Shown: one piece after another, positions 26,494 to 36,218 of the stretch
Layout of the letters: each line of letters starts with the position of its first letter
Numbering within the stretch: the stretch's first letter is position 1
Origin: Anaerolineae bacterium
Lineage (GTDB): Bacteria > Chloroflexota > Anaerolineae > Anaerolineales > UBA4823
Length of the DNA: 64,000 nt
NCBI GenBank assembly: GCA_003327455.1
Contig: QOQU01000001.1
Coordinates: 186,001-250,000, forward strand
Direction: 5' to 3'
The notes under the pieces: generated by a model
What the model was told of the DNA's origin: nothing
The model's database searches: none
The model's input: only the letters and a program-made list of their open reading frames with translations
Position numbers and translations under genes: made by a program

Positions 26494-28317
26494 ATGACAA
26501 ATCCTCTCAATCGGATAAGATGGCTGTTGGATTGTCTGCGCCCAGGCGCCTGGCTCAAGCTGGTCTTGCTCAGCCTGGTTTTCGAGTTCCTGCTTTCCCG
26601 CCCGGTTCTGGCTCAAAGCCCGCTCCTCATCCCCCTTTGCATGATTCAGGGCAGGGGCTTTTCTTCGGACTGGCAAGCTCAATTCGTCTATGTGCAGGGC
26701 ATCGTGACTGCCGATTTCGATCAAAGGCGGGGTTTGATTGCTTTGCAACAGCCAGATTGTGATGCAGACCCCGCCACGTCAGATGCGCTGTGGGTCTCAT
26801 TGAGCCCTCGTGCCGATGTCGTCCGTAAGGGGGATTGGATTCAAGTCGCCGGGAGCGTGCAGGAAACTTTTGGGCGCACCCAGCTTGAAAGCAACCCGGC
26901 TCAGATCAATATCCTCTCCATCGATCAGCCCTTGCCTGAACCCACCGAACTCCTTCCACCTCAAAGGGACTCCCAGGCAAATCTCTACTTCGAAGCGCAT
27001 GAAGGGATGCTGGTGCGGGTTTCGTCTGCCAACGTCATCGGACCGACTGATTCATACGAAACCACCTGGCTGATCCCCGCCGCTTTAGAAGTGACCCGTT
27101 TGTTTTACAACGATCTGCGCGGCACCGGCGGGGTCTTCGGCGTGGATGAAGGCGGAGACCATGTGCTAAACCCTGCCCTGAAGGTAGGCGATCAGGTACA
27201 GCAGGTGGTGGGCGTCCTGGACGAAGCTTATGAAGCCTATCGCATTTACTTGTTGGAAGAGCCCGCTATCCTTGAAGCGCCGTTTTGGGGCGCGCCGCAA
27301 GCGCCGCCGCTTACCAGTTCCAATGCCTTTCGGCTGGCGACCTTCAACCTCGCCAACCTTTTTGACCCCGAAGACGACCCGAACATCAGGGATACCATCC
27401 TTTCCAGGGCTGAATATCAACGCCGTTTGAGCAAGCGCGCCCTGGTCCTGCATGAGGTCTTAAGGGATGCAGACCTGGTTGCCCTGCAGGAAGTCGAGAA
27501 CGAAGGCGTGCTGCACGATCTGCTCGCTCAACCCGCCATCCATCCTGACTATGCCTTCATCTGGGAAGACTCGCCTGACCTGCGCGGTCTGGATGTCGCG
27601 CTGCTCTACCGCAGCGATCGCTTTCGCGTCACCGATGTGCGCCAGGTTCAGGGATGCACCAATCTGGTAGATGGATTAGGTCCAGATGGCAACCAGGACG
27701 TCCGCTACCCTCAAAACGCCGAGACTTGCGACCGCGATGGCGATGGCAGTCTGGATGGCAATCGCCTGTTCTTGCGCCCTCCGCTGGTGGTTAAGCTGGA
27801 GTTCATCGCCGCCTCTGGCGGGCAACACCCGGCAGTGATTGTGATCGTCAATCACTGGAAATCGAAGGTAGAAGATACCCGCTGGACGCTCTACACCCTG
27901 CCGCGCCGCACCCGCGAAGCCGAGTTCACCGCCGCTTTGATTCAACGCCTGCGCCTTGAGTTCCCCGCAATCCCAATCCTGCTGGCGGGGGACTTCAACG
28001 ACTATCCAACTTCCATACCCCTGCAAAAACTGCTTGCCACGGGGGTAAGCGATTTGACCCAAACCGTTGATCCCGAACAGCGCTATTCCTATGTTTACCG
28101 GGGTATCTCGCAAAACATCGATTATCTCTTTCTGGATGCAGGCAAAGGCTTGCAACTCGCTCAGATCATCCCCCTGCACTTTAACGCTGATTATCCTGCG
28201 CCATGGAGCAGTCGCGCCGACACGCCAATCCGCGCTTCTGACCATGACTTATGGTTGGCGGAGTTGTTTTTTCCCGCGCGCGCTTATTTGCCGCTGATCA
28301 CCCGCTTCGAGCGCTAG
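26494..28317 (+). CDS. Secreted endonuclease/exonuclease/phosphatase-family nuclease (ExeM/NucH-like)
   Basis: About 607 aa. Start 26494 has GGAGG upstream and gives a signal peptide (LKLVLLSLVFEFLLSRPVLAQS). Residues about 35-270 look like an OB-fold domain as in ExeM/NucH. The catalytic domain has FRLATFNLANLFDPEDDPN, LVALQEVENEGVL, ILLAGDFNDYPTS and SDHDLWLAELFF, the metal and catalytic residues of the DNase I-like fold. CDRDGDGSLDGN resembles a calcium loop. The protein ends AYLPLITRFER, similar to the end of the subtilisin at 31651. The probable role is extracellular DNA degradation or phosphate/nucleotide scavenging. Its stop codon overlaps the convergent lexA stop codon. Confidence 0.85.
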   Translation: MTNPLNRIRWLLDCLRPGAWLKLVLLSLVFEFLLSRPVLAQSPLLIPLCMIQGRGFSSDWQAQFVYVQGIVTADFDQRRGLIALQQPDCDADPATSDALWVSLSPRADVVRKGDWIQVAGSVQETFGRTQLESNPAQINILSIDQPLPEPTELLPPQRDSQANLYFEAHEGMLVRVSSANVIGPTDSYETTWLIPAALEVTRLFYNDLRGTGGVFGVDEGGDHVLNPALKVGDQVQQVVGVLDEAYEAYRIYLLEEPAILEAPFWGAPQAPPLTSSNAFRLATFNLANLFDPEDDPNIRDTILSRAEYQRRLSKRALVLHEVLRDADLVALQEVENEGVLHDLLAQPAIHPDYAFIWEDSPDLRGLDVALLYRSDRFRVTDVRQVQGCTNLVDGLGPDGNQDVRYPQNAETCDRDGDGSLDGNRLFLRPPLVVKLEFIAASGGQHPAVIVIVNHWKSKVEDTRWTLYTLPRRTREAEFTAALIQRLRLEFPAIPILLAGDFNDYPTSIPLQKLLATGVSDLTQTVDPEQRYSYVYRGISQNIDYLFLDAGKGLQLAQIIPLHFNADYPAPWSSRADTPIRASDHDLWLAELFFPARAYLPLITRFER

Positions 28318-29051
28318 GCGGCGGGCAGCGCCTCACCCTCGAACTTGCGGATGACCATCACGACCTTGCCCTGCACTTCCACATTTTCGGGGCGATCGAT
28401 GATGATCGGGTCATAAGCCGGGTTGGCAGGCTGCAGGCGCAGGCGACCGTTTTCTTTGTAGAAGTATTTCAGGGTTGTCTCCTCGACGTCTTTCAACCAG
28501 ACTGCCACCATTTCACCGTTGCGCACTTCTTTGACCGGACGCATAATCACGATGTCGCCGTCGTTGATCATGGCGTCGATCATCGAGTCTCCCCGCACCT
28601 CGAGCGCAAAAAGGTCATTTGCCTGGTCGCGCCGCGAGAACAGACTGCTGGCGACCGCTACGGCGTGTTCGGCATCGAACCGGGCAAAATCCGAACCCGG
28701 CACCGGCAGCGGTTCGCCGGCTTGAATGCGACCGAGGATGGGGATTTGCAAGAGTTCGTCGGCAAATGCCTGGGCTTTCTGGCGCACTGTGCCATAGAGC
28801 TGGATGCCCAACTCGGCGGGGGTGCGCAGCAGGCGAATGCCCCGCGAGACACCTCCATCGCGCTCGATAACGCCCCATTCCTCTAACTGGTCGAGGTAGC
28901 GATTGACCATCGAGGTGGAGCTGATGCCGGTGCGTTTGCAGATTTCGCGAATGGAGGGGGGATAACCGAGGTTGGTTAAGAAATCATACAGAACGGTTAC
29001 AATGTGTTGATGACGCTCCTGCATTTGCTGGTTTTTGCGTCTTGCCATCAT
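28314..29051 (-). CDS. lexA: SOS repressor LexA
   Basis: About 245 aa. N-terminal winged helix (GYPPSIREICKRTGISSTSM) recognises the SOS box. C-terminal S24 peptidase: cleavage site A111-G112 (GRIQAGEP), nucleophile S156 in VRGDSMIDAM and general base K195 in ETTLKYFYKE. The protein is longer than E. coli LexA (202 aa) because of an insert between the HTH and the cleavage site. The start at 29051 is fixed by AAGGAG 8 nt upstream. Autoregulation is indicated by a GAAC-N4-GTTC operator in its own promoter. Confidence 0.96.
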   Translation of the reverse strand: MMARRKNQQMQERHQHIVTVLYDFLTNLGYPPSIREICKRTGISSTSMVNRYLDQLEEWGVIERDGGVSRGIRLLRTPAELGIQLYGTVRQKAQAFADELLQIPILGRIQAGEPLPVPGSDFARFDAEHAVAVASSLFSRRDQANDLFALEVRGDSMIDAMINDGDIVIMRPVKEVRNGEMVAVWLKDVEETTLKYFYKENGRLRLQPANPAYDPIIIDRPENVEVQGKVVMVIRKFEGEALPAA

Positions 29052-29142
29052 CGTGGCTTCTCCTTTATGAACGAAACCCATGCAATCGGAAAGCAGCAGC
29101 CTTGGCCGCGCTCTCCCGATTCTTAGATTGTTTGTGCTATGA

Positions 29143-29171
29143 ATATAACACGAACAATCGTTCTATGTCAA
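29143..29171 (-). promoter_or_regulatory. lexA promoter with SOS box in the spacer
   Basis: On the minus strand TTGACA (29171-29166), 17-nt spacer, TTATAT (29148-29143). The spacer contains GAAC-AATC-GTTC (29152-29163), matching the Gram-positive/DinR-type LexA operator CGAAC-N4-GTTC. Confidence 0.85.
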
Positions 29172-29291
29172 GGTTTTTAATCAAAATGATCCAGCGTGGT
29201 ATGGAAAAGTTAGCGTGCGTAGCGAAATCGTTAACAAACCATTGCTGCTTTCGGTTAAAATAAATCTCATACTCTAACCGATGAGGGAGAT

Positions 29292-30620
29292 ATGCCTGAA
29301 GCAATTTTCCAGTTTCCGCGTGGTTTTTTATGGGGCACAGCCACTTCCTCTCACCAGGTTGAAGGGAATAACTTTCTCAATTCCTGGCACTGGTGGGAGG
29401 AGCAGGGTCATATCCTTCATGGGCATCAATGCGGTTTGGCCTGTGACTGGTGGGGAGGACGCTGGCGAGAAGATTTCGATCGCGCCTGCGAGGGCAATCA
29501 GAATGCCCATCGTCTGTCCATCGAATGGAGCCGCATCCAGCCCACCCCCGATAAATGGGACGAGGAAGCCTTAGAACGTTACCGCGAGATGATGCGCGGC
29601 CTGGTGGAACGCAACCTGACGCCGCTGGTCACTTTGCATCACTTCTCCGAGCCCATGTGGTTTCTCGAAGAAGGTGCCTGGGAGAACGATGGCTCGGTCG
29701 AGCGCTTCACCCGCTATGTCCAGAAAGTCGTTGAAGCACTCAAGGAATACGTCAACTATTGGGTTACCTTCAACGAACCGAATTTATACCTGATTTTCGG
29801 CTATGTTCAGGGTGTCTGGCCACCCGGCAAGGCGAGTTTTTCTGCGGCCGTCAAAAGCGCTGTGAATCTCTTGCGTGCCCATGCCGGCGCCTATCGCGCC
29901 ATCCATGCCATTCAGCCGACGGCGCGGGTGGGCATGGCACACCATTATCAAGACCTGCTCCCCGCCAGGGAATGGTCGCCGCTCGACCGCTGGACAACGC
30001 ACACCCTTCATAAAGCCCTCAACGAGCTGATCACCCAGCCTCTTTCAAACGGCAGGTTGAGCGTCTTGATCTTTCGACGCAATGTGCCGGAAGCCAGAGG
30101 GACACAGGATTTCTTCGGCTTGAACTACTATACCCGTTCGCACATTGCCTTTGACCTGACCAAAGCCGCCGAAGTGTTTGCGCGGCGCTTCTTTCCCGAA
30201 GGAGCTGATGTTAGCGAGGGGGCGTTTATTGCCAACGAGCCGCAGGGGTTTTTCCGCGCCATCCAATGGGCGCAACGCGCCAGGCTGCCGATCATCATCA
30301 CCGAGAACGGCGTCAACGACTCAGAAGACCGCCTGCGCCCGCGCTACCTTGCCGGGCATCTTCACCAACTCTGGAGAGCGGTCAACTTCAACGTTCCCAT
30401 CAAAGGCTATTTCCACTGGTCTCTGGTGGATAACTTCGAATGGGAGCGCGGCTGGACGCAGCGCTTTGGCTTGTGGGCGCTGGATGAAAAAACGCAACAG
30501 CGCACGCGCCGTCCCAGCGCCAGTTTCTACGCCGCTGTCTGTAAAGAAAATGGGCTATCGGCGCAGATGGTGGCCACGTATGCGCCCGAAATCTCGAACA
30601 AACTCTTTCCCGACCAATGA
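29292..30620 (+). CDS. Glycoside hydrolase family 1 (beta-glucosidase-like)
   Basis: 442 aa. GH1 hallmarks: FPRGFLWGTATSSHQVEG at the N-terminus, HRLSIEWSRIQP, TFNEPN (acid/base Glu near residue 161), GLNYYTR and ITENGVND (nucleophile Glu near 338), and FHWSLVDNFEWERGWTQRFG. Both catalytic glutamates are present, so retaining beta-glycosidase activity is expected, probably on beta-glucosides or galactosides. No signal peptide, so intracellular. The gene has a GAGGGAG ribosome site and overlaps the next gene by 4 nt. Confidence 0.95.
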   Translation: MPEAIFQFPRGFLWGTATSSHQVEGNNFLNSWHWWEEQGHILHGHQCGLACDWWGGRWREDFDRACEGNQNAHRLSIEWSRIQPTPDKWDEEALERYREMMRGLVERNLTPLVTLHHFSEPMWFLEEGAWENDGSVERFTRYVQKVVEALKEYVNYWVTFNEPNLYLIFGYVQGVWPPGKASFSAAVKSAVNLLRAHAGAYRAIHAIQPTARVGMAHHYQDLLPAREWSPLDRWTTHTLHKALNELITQPLSNGRLSVLIFRRNVPEARGTQDFFGLNYYTRSHIAFDLTKAAEVFARRFFPEGADVSEGAFIANEPQGFFRAIQWAQRARLPIIITENGVNDSEDRLRPRYLAGHLHQLWRAVNFNVPIKGYFHWSLVDNFEWERGWTQRFGLWALDEKTQQRTRRPSASFYAAVCKENGLSAQMVATYAPEISNKLFPDQ

Positions 30621-31534
30621 AGGATTCCTTATCCCAACCCTCGCCATCTGTCAATCCATTGTCTCTGGCGCAACTGGTTTGTCGGGCAGCACTGCCGCTG
30701 GATACCCTCCAGGTGCTCGAACTGGCGCGACACATCTGGAACGGGCACGATTACATTCCCTTCGTCTGGCAGGAATGGCTGGCAGATGCGGAGGGCTTTT
30801 TAGCCGTGGCAGAATATGGCAACCGCATTGCCGGGCTGGGCAAGCTTACCCGCCTGGATGACGACGAATGGTGGCTGGAGGGATTGCGTGTGCACCCGGA
30901 TTTCGAGGGCCGCGGCTTTGCCACCCACATCCATCAATACCTGATGGGGCGCTGGCGGTCTCTGGGCAGGGGCGTGGTGCGTCTGGCTACTGCCTCGAAG
31001 CGCCTGGCTGTTCATCGCATCTGTCAAAAGCTGGGCTTTCGAAAAGTGGGCGAGTTCGGCGCTTATGAAAGGCAAACCCAGTCCGCAGGAGAGAGGGTGG
31101 ATTTCCGCCCGGTAGCCGCCGAAGAACTCAGCGCTGCCTTTGCGTTTGCCAGCCAGAGCTCCCTTTTGCCGTTGAGTTATCACCTGGTCGATTTGGGCTG
31201 GCAATGGGCAAAGCCCCGCCCGGCTTACCTGCAACGCTATATCGCCGCCTCCCAGGCTTATTGGTGGCGAAATCAAAGCGGCTTGCTGTGTGCCGCAGAG
31301 GATGACGAGGACGAGGTTAAAAGCCTGCTCATCCGCTGGGTTGCCTGCGCGCCGCAATTGCTGAGCGATCTCCTGAGGGACTTTGCTTGCCTGGCTGCTC
31401 AGAGCGGTTACTCAAAAGCCGCCTGGATTGCCCCCATGCAAACGCCGATTCTGGAGGCACTGACCTCCGCCGGCTATCAATCTGCCTGGGATTTTTCTCT
31501 GTACATCTTCGAGTATGCCGAAGAAATAAACTGA
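30617..31534 (+). CDS. GNAT-family acetyltransferase
   Basis: 305 aa. The N-terminal half is a GNAT domain: FLAVAEYGNRIAGLGKLTRL (beta strands 2-4) and EGLRVHPDFEGRGFATHIHQ, with the R-x-x-G-x-A acetyl-CoA pyrophosphate loop, then VRLATASKRLAVHRICQKLG. The C-terminal 150 residues look like a second, degenerate GNAT-like or hydrophobic domain with no clear CoA site. The acceptor is unknown. It overlaps the GH1 gene as ATGA, so the two are translationally coupled, but no shared pathway is evident. Confidence 0.8.
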   Translation: MKDSLSQPSPSVNPLSLAQLVCRAALPLDTLQVLELARHIWNGHDYIPFVWQEWLADAEGFLAVAEYGNRIAGLGKLTRLDDDEWWLEGLRVHPDFEGRGFATHIHQYLMGRWRSLGRGVVRLATASKRLAVHRICQKLGFRKVGEFGAYERQTQSAGERVDFRPVAAEELSAAFAFASQSSLLPLSYHLVDLGWQWAKPRPAYLQRYIAASQAYWWRNQSGLLCAAEDDEDEVKSLLIRWVACAPQLLSDLLRDFACLAAQSGYSKAAWIAPMQTPILEALTSAGYQSAWDFSLYIFEYAEEIN

Positions 31535-31573
31535 CAGCCCTGTGCGCTCTTCGGGAGCAGTCCAGCCAACGTA

Positions 31574-31594
31574 GGGCAAATTTCAAATTTGCCC
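31574..31594. repeat. GTAGGGC-type hairpin repeat
   Basis: GGGCAAATT-TCA-AATTTGCCC, a perfect 9-bp palindrome within GTAGGGC...GCCCCAC. A hairpin of similar outer sequence lies at 42769-42796, suggesting a dispersed intergenic family. Confidence 0.7.
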
Positions 31595-31650
31595 CACAGT
31601 ATCCTGGCTGTTTTCCCTGCCTCCCGGAAGTTATATGATAAAATCGCCCC

Positions 31651-33876
31651 ATGAAGGTCATATTTACCATCCTGACTCTGCTGGGCATTCTCGGCTTGAG
31701 CGCCTTTCTCCTTGCTCCGATCTCTGCGCCGGCCGCCGCAGAACTGCAACCCGTGATCATCCTCCTGAAAGCGCAACCTCAGGCAGAGATTGCCGCTCAG
31801 GTGTGGGCAGAAAAGCAAGCCCTGCTCGAGGCCGCCAGCGCCGAACTGCGCCAGGCGCACCCCGTCTCGGAATGGCGCCGCCGCAATCCAGCCCCTCTGA
31901 GCCGCGCTCAGGAAAATGACCTTGCCCGGCGCTTCATTCCTCAAGCCCTGGATGAAGCGCAACTCGCTCTCCTGAAAGAAAAAGCCCTGCGCATCGAAGA
32001 ACTTCGTGCGTCTGCCCGCCAGGAGATTTACCGCCGCAGCCTGCCTGTCTTGCAAAAAAGCCAGGCTCCTCTGGTGCAACAGATCGAAGCCTGGGGCGGC
32101 GAAGTGGTTTATCAATATACTTTGTGGAACGCCGTGGCAGCCCGCCTGCCTGCAGAGCGGTTGTCAGAGTTAGCGGCGTTGAGCGCGGTTGCCGAGGTGT
32201 TCGAAGACGGCGTGCTGCAACCGCTGCTGGATGTCTCGGTGCCGACCAGCGGCGCGCCAGCCTTCTGGAGCGCTGGCTACACGGGACAGGGGGTGGATGT
32301 GGCGGTGGTGGACACGGGCATTGACGCCAGCCACCCCGCCCTGAGCGGCAAAGTGCTTGCCCAAAAGCGTTGTTTGGATAAATTAGGCACTGCCTATAAT
32401 TCTATTGATCCATCCCCGGATGATGTCAATGGTCATGGCACTCATATTGCGGGCATCATTGGCAGCCAGAACAGTCCATATCGGGGCGTAGCTTACGGCA
32501 TTCGGGGGTTGATAAATGCAAAGGCAGGCGGGGATGATGATGGTCTCTATGGTGGCGGTGCAAGTATGGCCGATTCTGATGCAATGAAGTGTGTGGAGTG
32601 GGCAATCATCGGTAACCCGTATGGGGCAGAAGTGCTCAACTTCAGCTTTGGCGGTGGTACTGCTGCGGATGATACCCCTCTGGCGCGCTTTTGGGATGCG
32701 GTGGTCAGCCAGATGAATGTGGTTGCCACCATCGCAGCTGGAAACAGTGGGCCCAACCCTCAAACACTTCTTTCGCCTGGTATTGCGCCGAACGTGATCA
32801 GCGTCGCAAATGTGCAGGATTACGGTACGCTCTACCGGGTGGACGATTCGATTCGCAATAGTTCCAGCCGCGGTCCCACCGCCGGCGGGCGCAAGAAGCC
32901 CGACCTGGCTGCCCCTGGCACGAGCATCGTCTCCACCTCAAGCAACTGGGAAGGGGCAAACGCTGATTGGGTTTCGCTGAGCGGGACAAGCATGGCCGCG
33001 CCGCATGTGGCTGGGGCGGCGGCGTTGTTAATCAGCGCCGGGGTGAGCGATCCCCTGGCAGTGAAAGCCCTGCTGATCAACACCGCCGAAGACAAAGGCG
33101 ACCCCGGCTGGGACTCAGCCTACGGCTGGGGATATATCGATCTCAATAACGCCGTTTTTCACCTCGAGGATGTGTATGTCAACTCGGTCGCCGAGACGCC
33201 CGATGTGCGTTTCTATGCCGGGCCGGCTCTCAGCGGCGATACAGCCACCCTGGTGTGGAACCGCCGCGTGCCCTATGCTGGCGCAACTACCCCACCAACT
33301 GCCTACACCCTGAGCGACCTGAACCTCTTTGCCTACCGCGAAGCCGACAATGCCCCCATCGGCAGCAGCACCAGCGCCCTGGACAACGTAGAACAGGTTA
33401 AATTTTCTGCCGCCGAAAGCAAAGCCGTTCTGGCAGTGCGGGTCAACGGAGACATCGTCGGCGCAGCGACAGAGAAATTTGCTCTGGCAGTGCCGGAGGG
33501 CTTTACGCCGCACGTCGGACCGCATCTGACCGTTCTGGCGACGCTGCAGGGCGACCTGCAGGGACAGGCCGGCGAGGTGATTACCGTGACCCTGATGGTC
33601 AAGAACAGCGGCGATCTCAAAGCTTTCAACAACACGCTGACGCTCACGCCTTCCGCCAACCTGAGCCTGCTCTCCAGCGTGCCTCTCACCGAGACCCTGC
33701 CCGATTTAGCCGCCGGCGAGGTTTATCCGCTCAGCCTCTCGTGGAGCTTTCAAAAGCAGGACGAAACCGAAGCCGGGTTATATTTCTCTACCCACAGCTA
33801 TTCCTACGAGACCGACTTTACTTCGGTTGGTTTCATTCCCTACCACAACTACTATTTTCCTCTCATCTTCCGATAA
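31651..33876 (+). CDS. Secreted subtilisin-family serine protease (S8)
   Basis: 741 aa. Signal peptide (VIFTILTLLGILGLSAFLLA) and a charged pro-region of about 175 residues precede the S8 domain: VAVVDTGIDASHPAL (Asp near 222), DVNGHGTHIAGIIGSQ (His near 263), VATIAAGNSGP (oxyanion Asn) and SLSGTSMAAPHVAGAAALL (Ser near 447). After the protease come about 230 residues of beta-rich, probably Ig-like, domains (VITVTLMVKNSGDLKAFNNT). The C-terminus NYYFPLIFR resembles that of the secreted nuclease at 26494. Expected to be an exported or surface protease degrading external protein. A TATGAT/TAAAAT box ends within about 10 nt of the ATG, so the message may be nearly leaderless. Confidence 0.94.
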   Translation: MKVIFTILTLLGILGLSAFLLAPISAPAAAELQPVIILLKAQPQAEIAAQVWAEKQALLEAASAELRQAHPVSEWRRRNPAPLSRAQENDLARRFIPQALDEAQLALLKEKALRIEELRASARQEIYRRSLPVLQKSQAPLVQQIEAWGGEVVYQYTLWNAVAARLPAERLSELAALSAVAEVFEDGVLQPLLDVSVPTSGAPAFWSAGYTGQGVDVAVVDTGIDASHPALSGKVLAQKRCLDKLGTAYNSIDPSPDDVNGHGTHIAGIIGSQNSPYRGVAYGIRGLINAKAGGDDDGLYGGGASMADSDAMKCVEWAIIGNPYGAEVLNFSFGGGTAADDTPLARFWDAVVSQMNVVATIAAGNSGPNPQTLLSPGIAPNVISVANVQDYGTLYRVDDSIRNSSSRGPTAGGRKKPDLAAPGTSIVSTSSNWEGANADWVSLSGTSMAAPHVAGAAALLISAGVSDPLAVKALLINTAEDKGDPGWDSAYGWGYIDLNNAVFHLEDVYVNSVAETPDVRFYAGPALSGDTATLVWNRRVPYAGATTPPTAYTLSDLNLFAYREADNAPIGSSTSALDNVEQVKFSAAESKAVLAVRVNGDIVGAATEKFALAVPEGFTPHVGPHLTVLATLQGDLQGQAGEVITVTLMVKNSGDLKAFNNTLTLTPSANLSLLSSVPLTETLPDLAAGEVYPLSLSWSFQKQDETEAGLYFSTHSYSYETDFTSVGFIPYHNYYFPLIFR

Positions 33877-34045
33877 AACCGCGATCGGAACTGCCTGGTC
33901 TGGGGCATTGTTTTGGCTTTTTCGGCGGGCTAAAGCTCTGTCTCGCTTCGTGGAAGCCCTGCGAGCTGATGCGATGAGGCGGATGGGCTGGACTTTTCCT
34001 GCTCGAGTCCGCCTGTGCAACATTTGTGAGGGTACATCAGGATCG

Positions 34046-35758
34046 TTATGGAGATTCTCCGATCGCTTTCACAACCGTGAAAGGTACCCCCTGACGTTCG
34101 ACCTGATAAAGGATCGGAGCCGCTTTGAAAATTTTCTCATCCTTATGATAGCGCGAAGAGATGATGAGGTAATCATTATCGAGGTTGCTTTTTTCGGTAT
34201 TGCCTCTATTTTCCACCAGAATAAGATCGGGACGAATGAAATTTGCCACGAGTCGGGCGCCTTCCCACACCAATACTCGCTTTGAGGGTGGAGCAATCTG
34301 GTTAATATACTCGATTGCCTCACGAAATGAGGTCATCCAGTATTCTGTTTCAAATGCTCGCGAGGCGCCTTTAACGCCTCCGACGAATGAATTATAGTAA
34401 GTATATTCATAGGGATGAAGCTGGAGGTATCCATAAACCCCCGGGAAGAACAAAACCAGGTAGAAGACAAAGCGGATTAGAGGAGAACGAAGACGGGCAT
34501 AGATTTCTTCAAGGGCAACCCCGGCAAGTAGAAAGAGCGGAGGCACCAGAAAAAGCACCTGCCGAAAGTTATCATATAAGGGAGGTCGTTTGAAGATCAA
34601 AACTCCTACCGGCAAAATAAACCAGAGCAAAATCAGCAGAGGGAGTTCTGGAGAGCGAAAATGTTTTATACGCACGATTAACAAAATCAATCCGCTACTG
34701 GCCAAGATAACCAGAGGTTCGGTGAATTGGATGGCAAAGAGCAGAGGTAGATAGAACCAGGGCAGTTCCCAGGCTCTCCAAAACTCACCCATAAAAAAGA
34801 TCTTCCCCTGCCAGGGGAATTGGAAAGCCATTTGCCAGCTTTTCAAATAATGCTCGATAGGGTTAGCCCACAGAGCAGGCCATGACCCATAAGTAACCAG
34901 AGCGGCAATCAGGAAATACCCACAAAGAGGCCCAATGGCTTTCTTCCCGCCGCGGCCCAGCGCAAGGATCACAATGATCAAGCCAACCATAGGTGCAACC
35001 ACCCGAATCGATGTAGAAAGTCCCAGGGCAATTGCGCTAACCCAGAACACGGGTTGCCGAAGGGTAAAAATAAGCGCTTTTATCTGTTCGGTGACCTCTT
35101 TGAGGCCGTCAATCTTACCGGAGGTATCTTGTGAGGATCGAGACAGTTCCTTCCATCGGACGCGCAGTTGTTCTATCTGGTTCTGCCAATGGTTTCTTGT
35201 AAAGCGGGTGTACGCAGTTCCAAACAAACGATCGCAGCACCATAGACCGCTAACCAGACTGAGTAAGAAGAACGCCAGGAAAGGTATATCCTTCGGGTTA
35301 ATGAAGGCGTGTCCCCAGAGGAGCGGCTGGCTGGAAAAAAGAAGAGCGACTCCAAATGCTACAGAAGGGGAGAACCATCGCCAGGCTAACAAATAAAGAC
35401 AACAAACAGCCAGGAGAAATCCCAGGAAATAACATAAATGCCACAGGTCGCTTCGGATAAAATCAGGAAAGAGATAAAGGAGTACTTCTGTAACAGCGGC
35501 TGTACCCATGGCGAAAAGAGGGCCGTAATAGACCAGAATCGGGCTGCTGGGAATGGCTTCTTGGGTGAGTGGTTGAAGCGTAAGATAGGCGCTCAGGGAC
35601 TTTTTCCCGAGCGCGATCATCGCCGATTCATCCATGCTCATTCCATAGTCGCGAAAGGTGACGATGCCCACCAGAAAACTCAGCCCGAGCAGGCACATGA
35701 ATGGCAGCCAGTCATAGCGCAGAAAGAAGATTCTATTTCGTTTGTTTTCTCGACCCAT
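34046..35758 (-). CDS. GT39-like polytopic membrane glycosyltransferase (ArnT/PMT family)
   Basis: About 570 aa with 10-12 transmembrane helices. The first periplasmic loop has the acidic 'FRDYGMSMDESAMIALG' (Asp-Glu pair like the catalytic D-E of GT-C enzymes), and a later loop gives WGHAFINPKDIPFLAFFLLS. A soluble C-terminal part follows (YLQLHPYEYTYYNSFVGGVK). Such enzymes transfer sugars from polyprenyl-phosphate donors to proteins or glycolipids outside the membrane. Start 35758 is preferred because GGCAGGA lies upstream; 35803 in the same frame is possible. No operon partner. Confidence 0.8.
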   Translation of the reverse strand: MGRENKRNRIFFLRYDWLPFMCLLGLSFLVGIVTFRDYGMSMDESAMIALGKKSLSAYLTLQPLTQEAIPSSPILVYYGPLFAMGTAAVTEVLLYLFPDFIRSDLWHLCYFLGFLLAVCCLYLLAWRWFSPSVAFGVALLFSSQPLLWGHAFINPKDIPFLAFFLLSLVSGLWCCDRLFGTAYTRFTRNHWQNQIEQLRVRWKELSRSSQDTSGKIDGLKEVTEQIKALIFTLRQPVFWVSAIALGLSTSIRVVAPMVGLIIVILALGRGGKKAIGPLCGYFLIAALVTYGSWPALWANPIEHYLKSWQMAFQFPWQGKIFFMGEFWRAWELPWFYLPLLFAIQFTEPLVILASSGLILLIVRIKHFRSPELPLLILLWFILPVGVLIFKRPPLYDNFRQVLFLVPPLFLLAGVALEEIYARLRSPLIRFVFYLVLFFPGVYGYLQLHPYEYTYYNSFVGGVKGASRAFETEYWMTSFREAIEYINQIAPPSKRVLVWEGARLVANFIRPDLILVENRGNTEKSNLDNDYLIISSRYHKDEKIFKAAPILYQVERQGVPFTVVKAIGESP

Positions 35759-35803
35759 TAGCGGATTATCCTGCCTTGAATGGCTTGAGGTTGACCGATC
35801 CAT

Positions 35804-36218
35804 GCGAGGTTCGTCGGGTGTAAGCCTGAAATAAACTCTTGCATTAGAATAAATTTTAGACTGCTTGATTGATTGAGAGTGATGATCAAAGGATTTGTCT
35901 TCTTTTGAACTTTTAGCTGAAGGCTGTCAGAAGTTTATCATATCCGATGATTAATTTATTCCTATGAGAAGATAAATTCTCTCCCCAGTTTTGAATACTA
36001 TCTCGCTGAAGCGTTTATTGTGGTATACTACCCTTCCCTGTCCTCACCATGATCGCTGGGGTGTTGAAAGTTGATGGTCGTTGGGGCGGAAGATGGCAGA
36101 ATGTTACCCCACAAAAGGGCAGCCAGCACCCCGGCAATTTTAAAAACGCGATTCCAGCTCTGCGCATTTTCATTGAGAGACCGTAAGCATCTATTCCCTT
36201 TGGAAAGGATCGAGACGG
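35804..36218. other. Divergent intergenic region, 415 bp
   Basis: AT-richer than its surroundings. TATACT at 36024-36029 is a plausible -10 for the rightward sensor gene, but no good -35 is seen. No hairpin, tRNA or convincing ORF was found. Confidence 0.5.
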
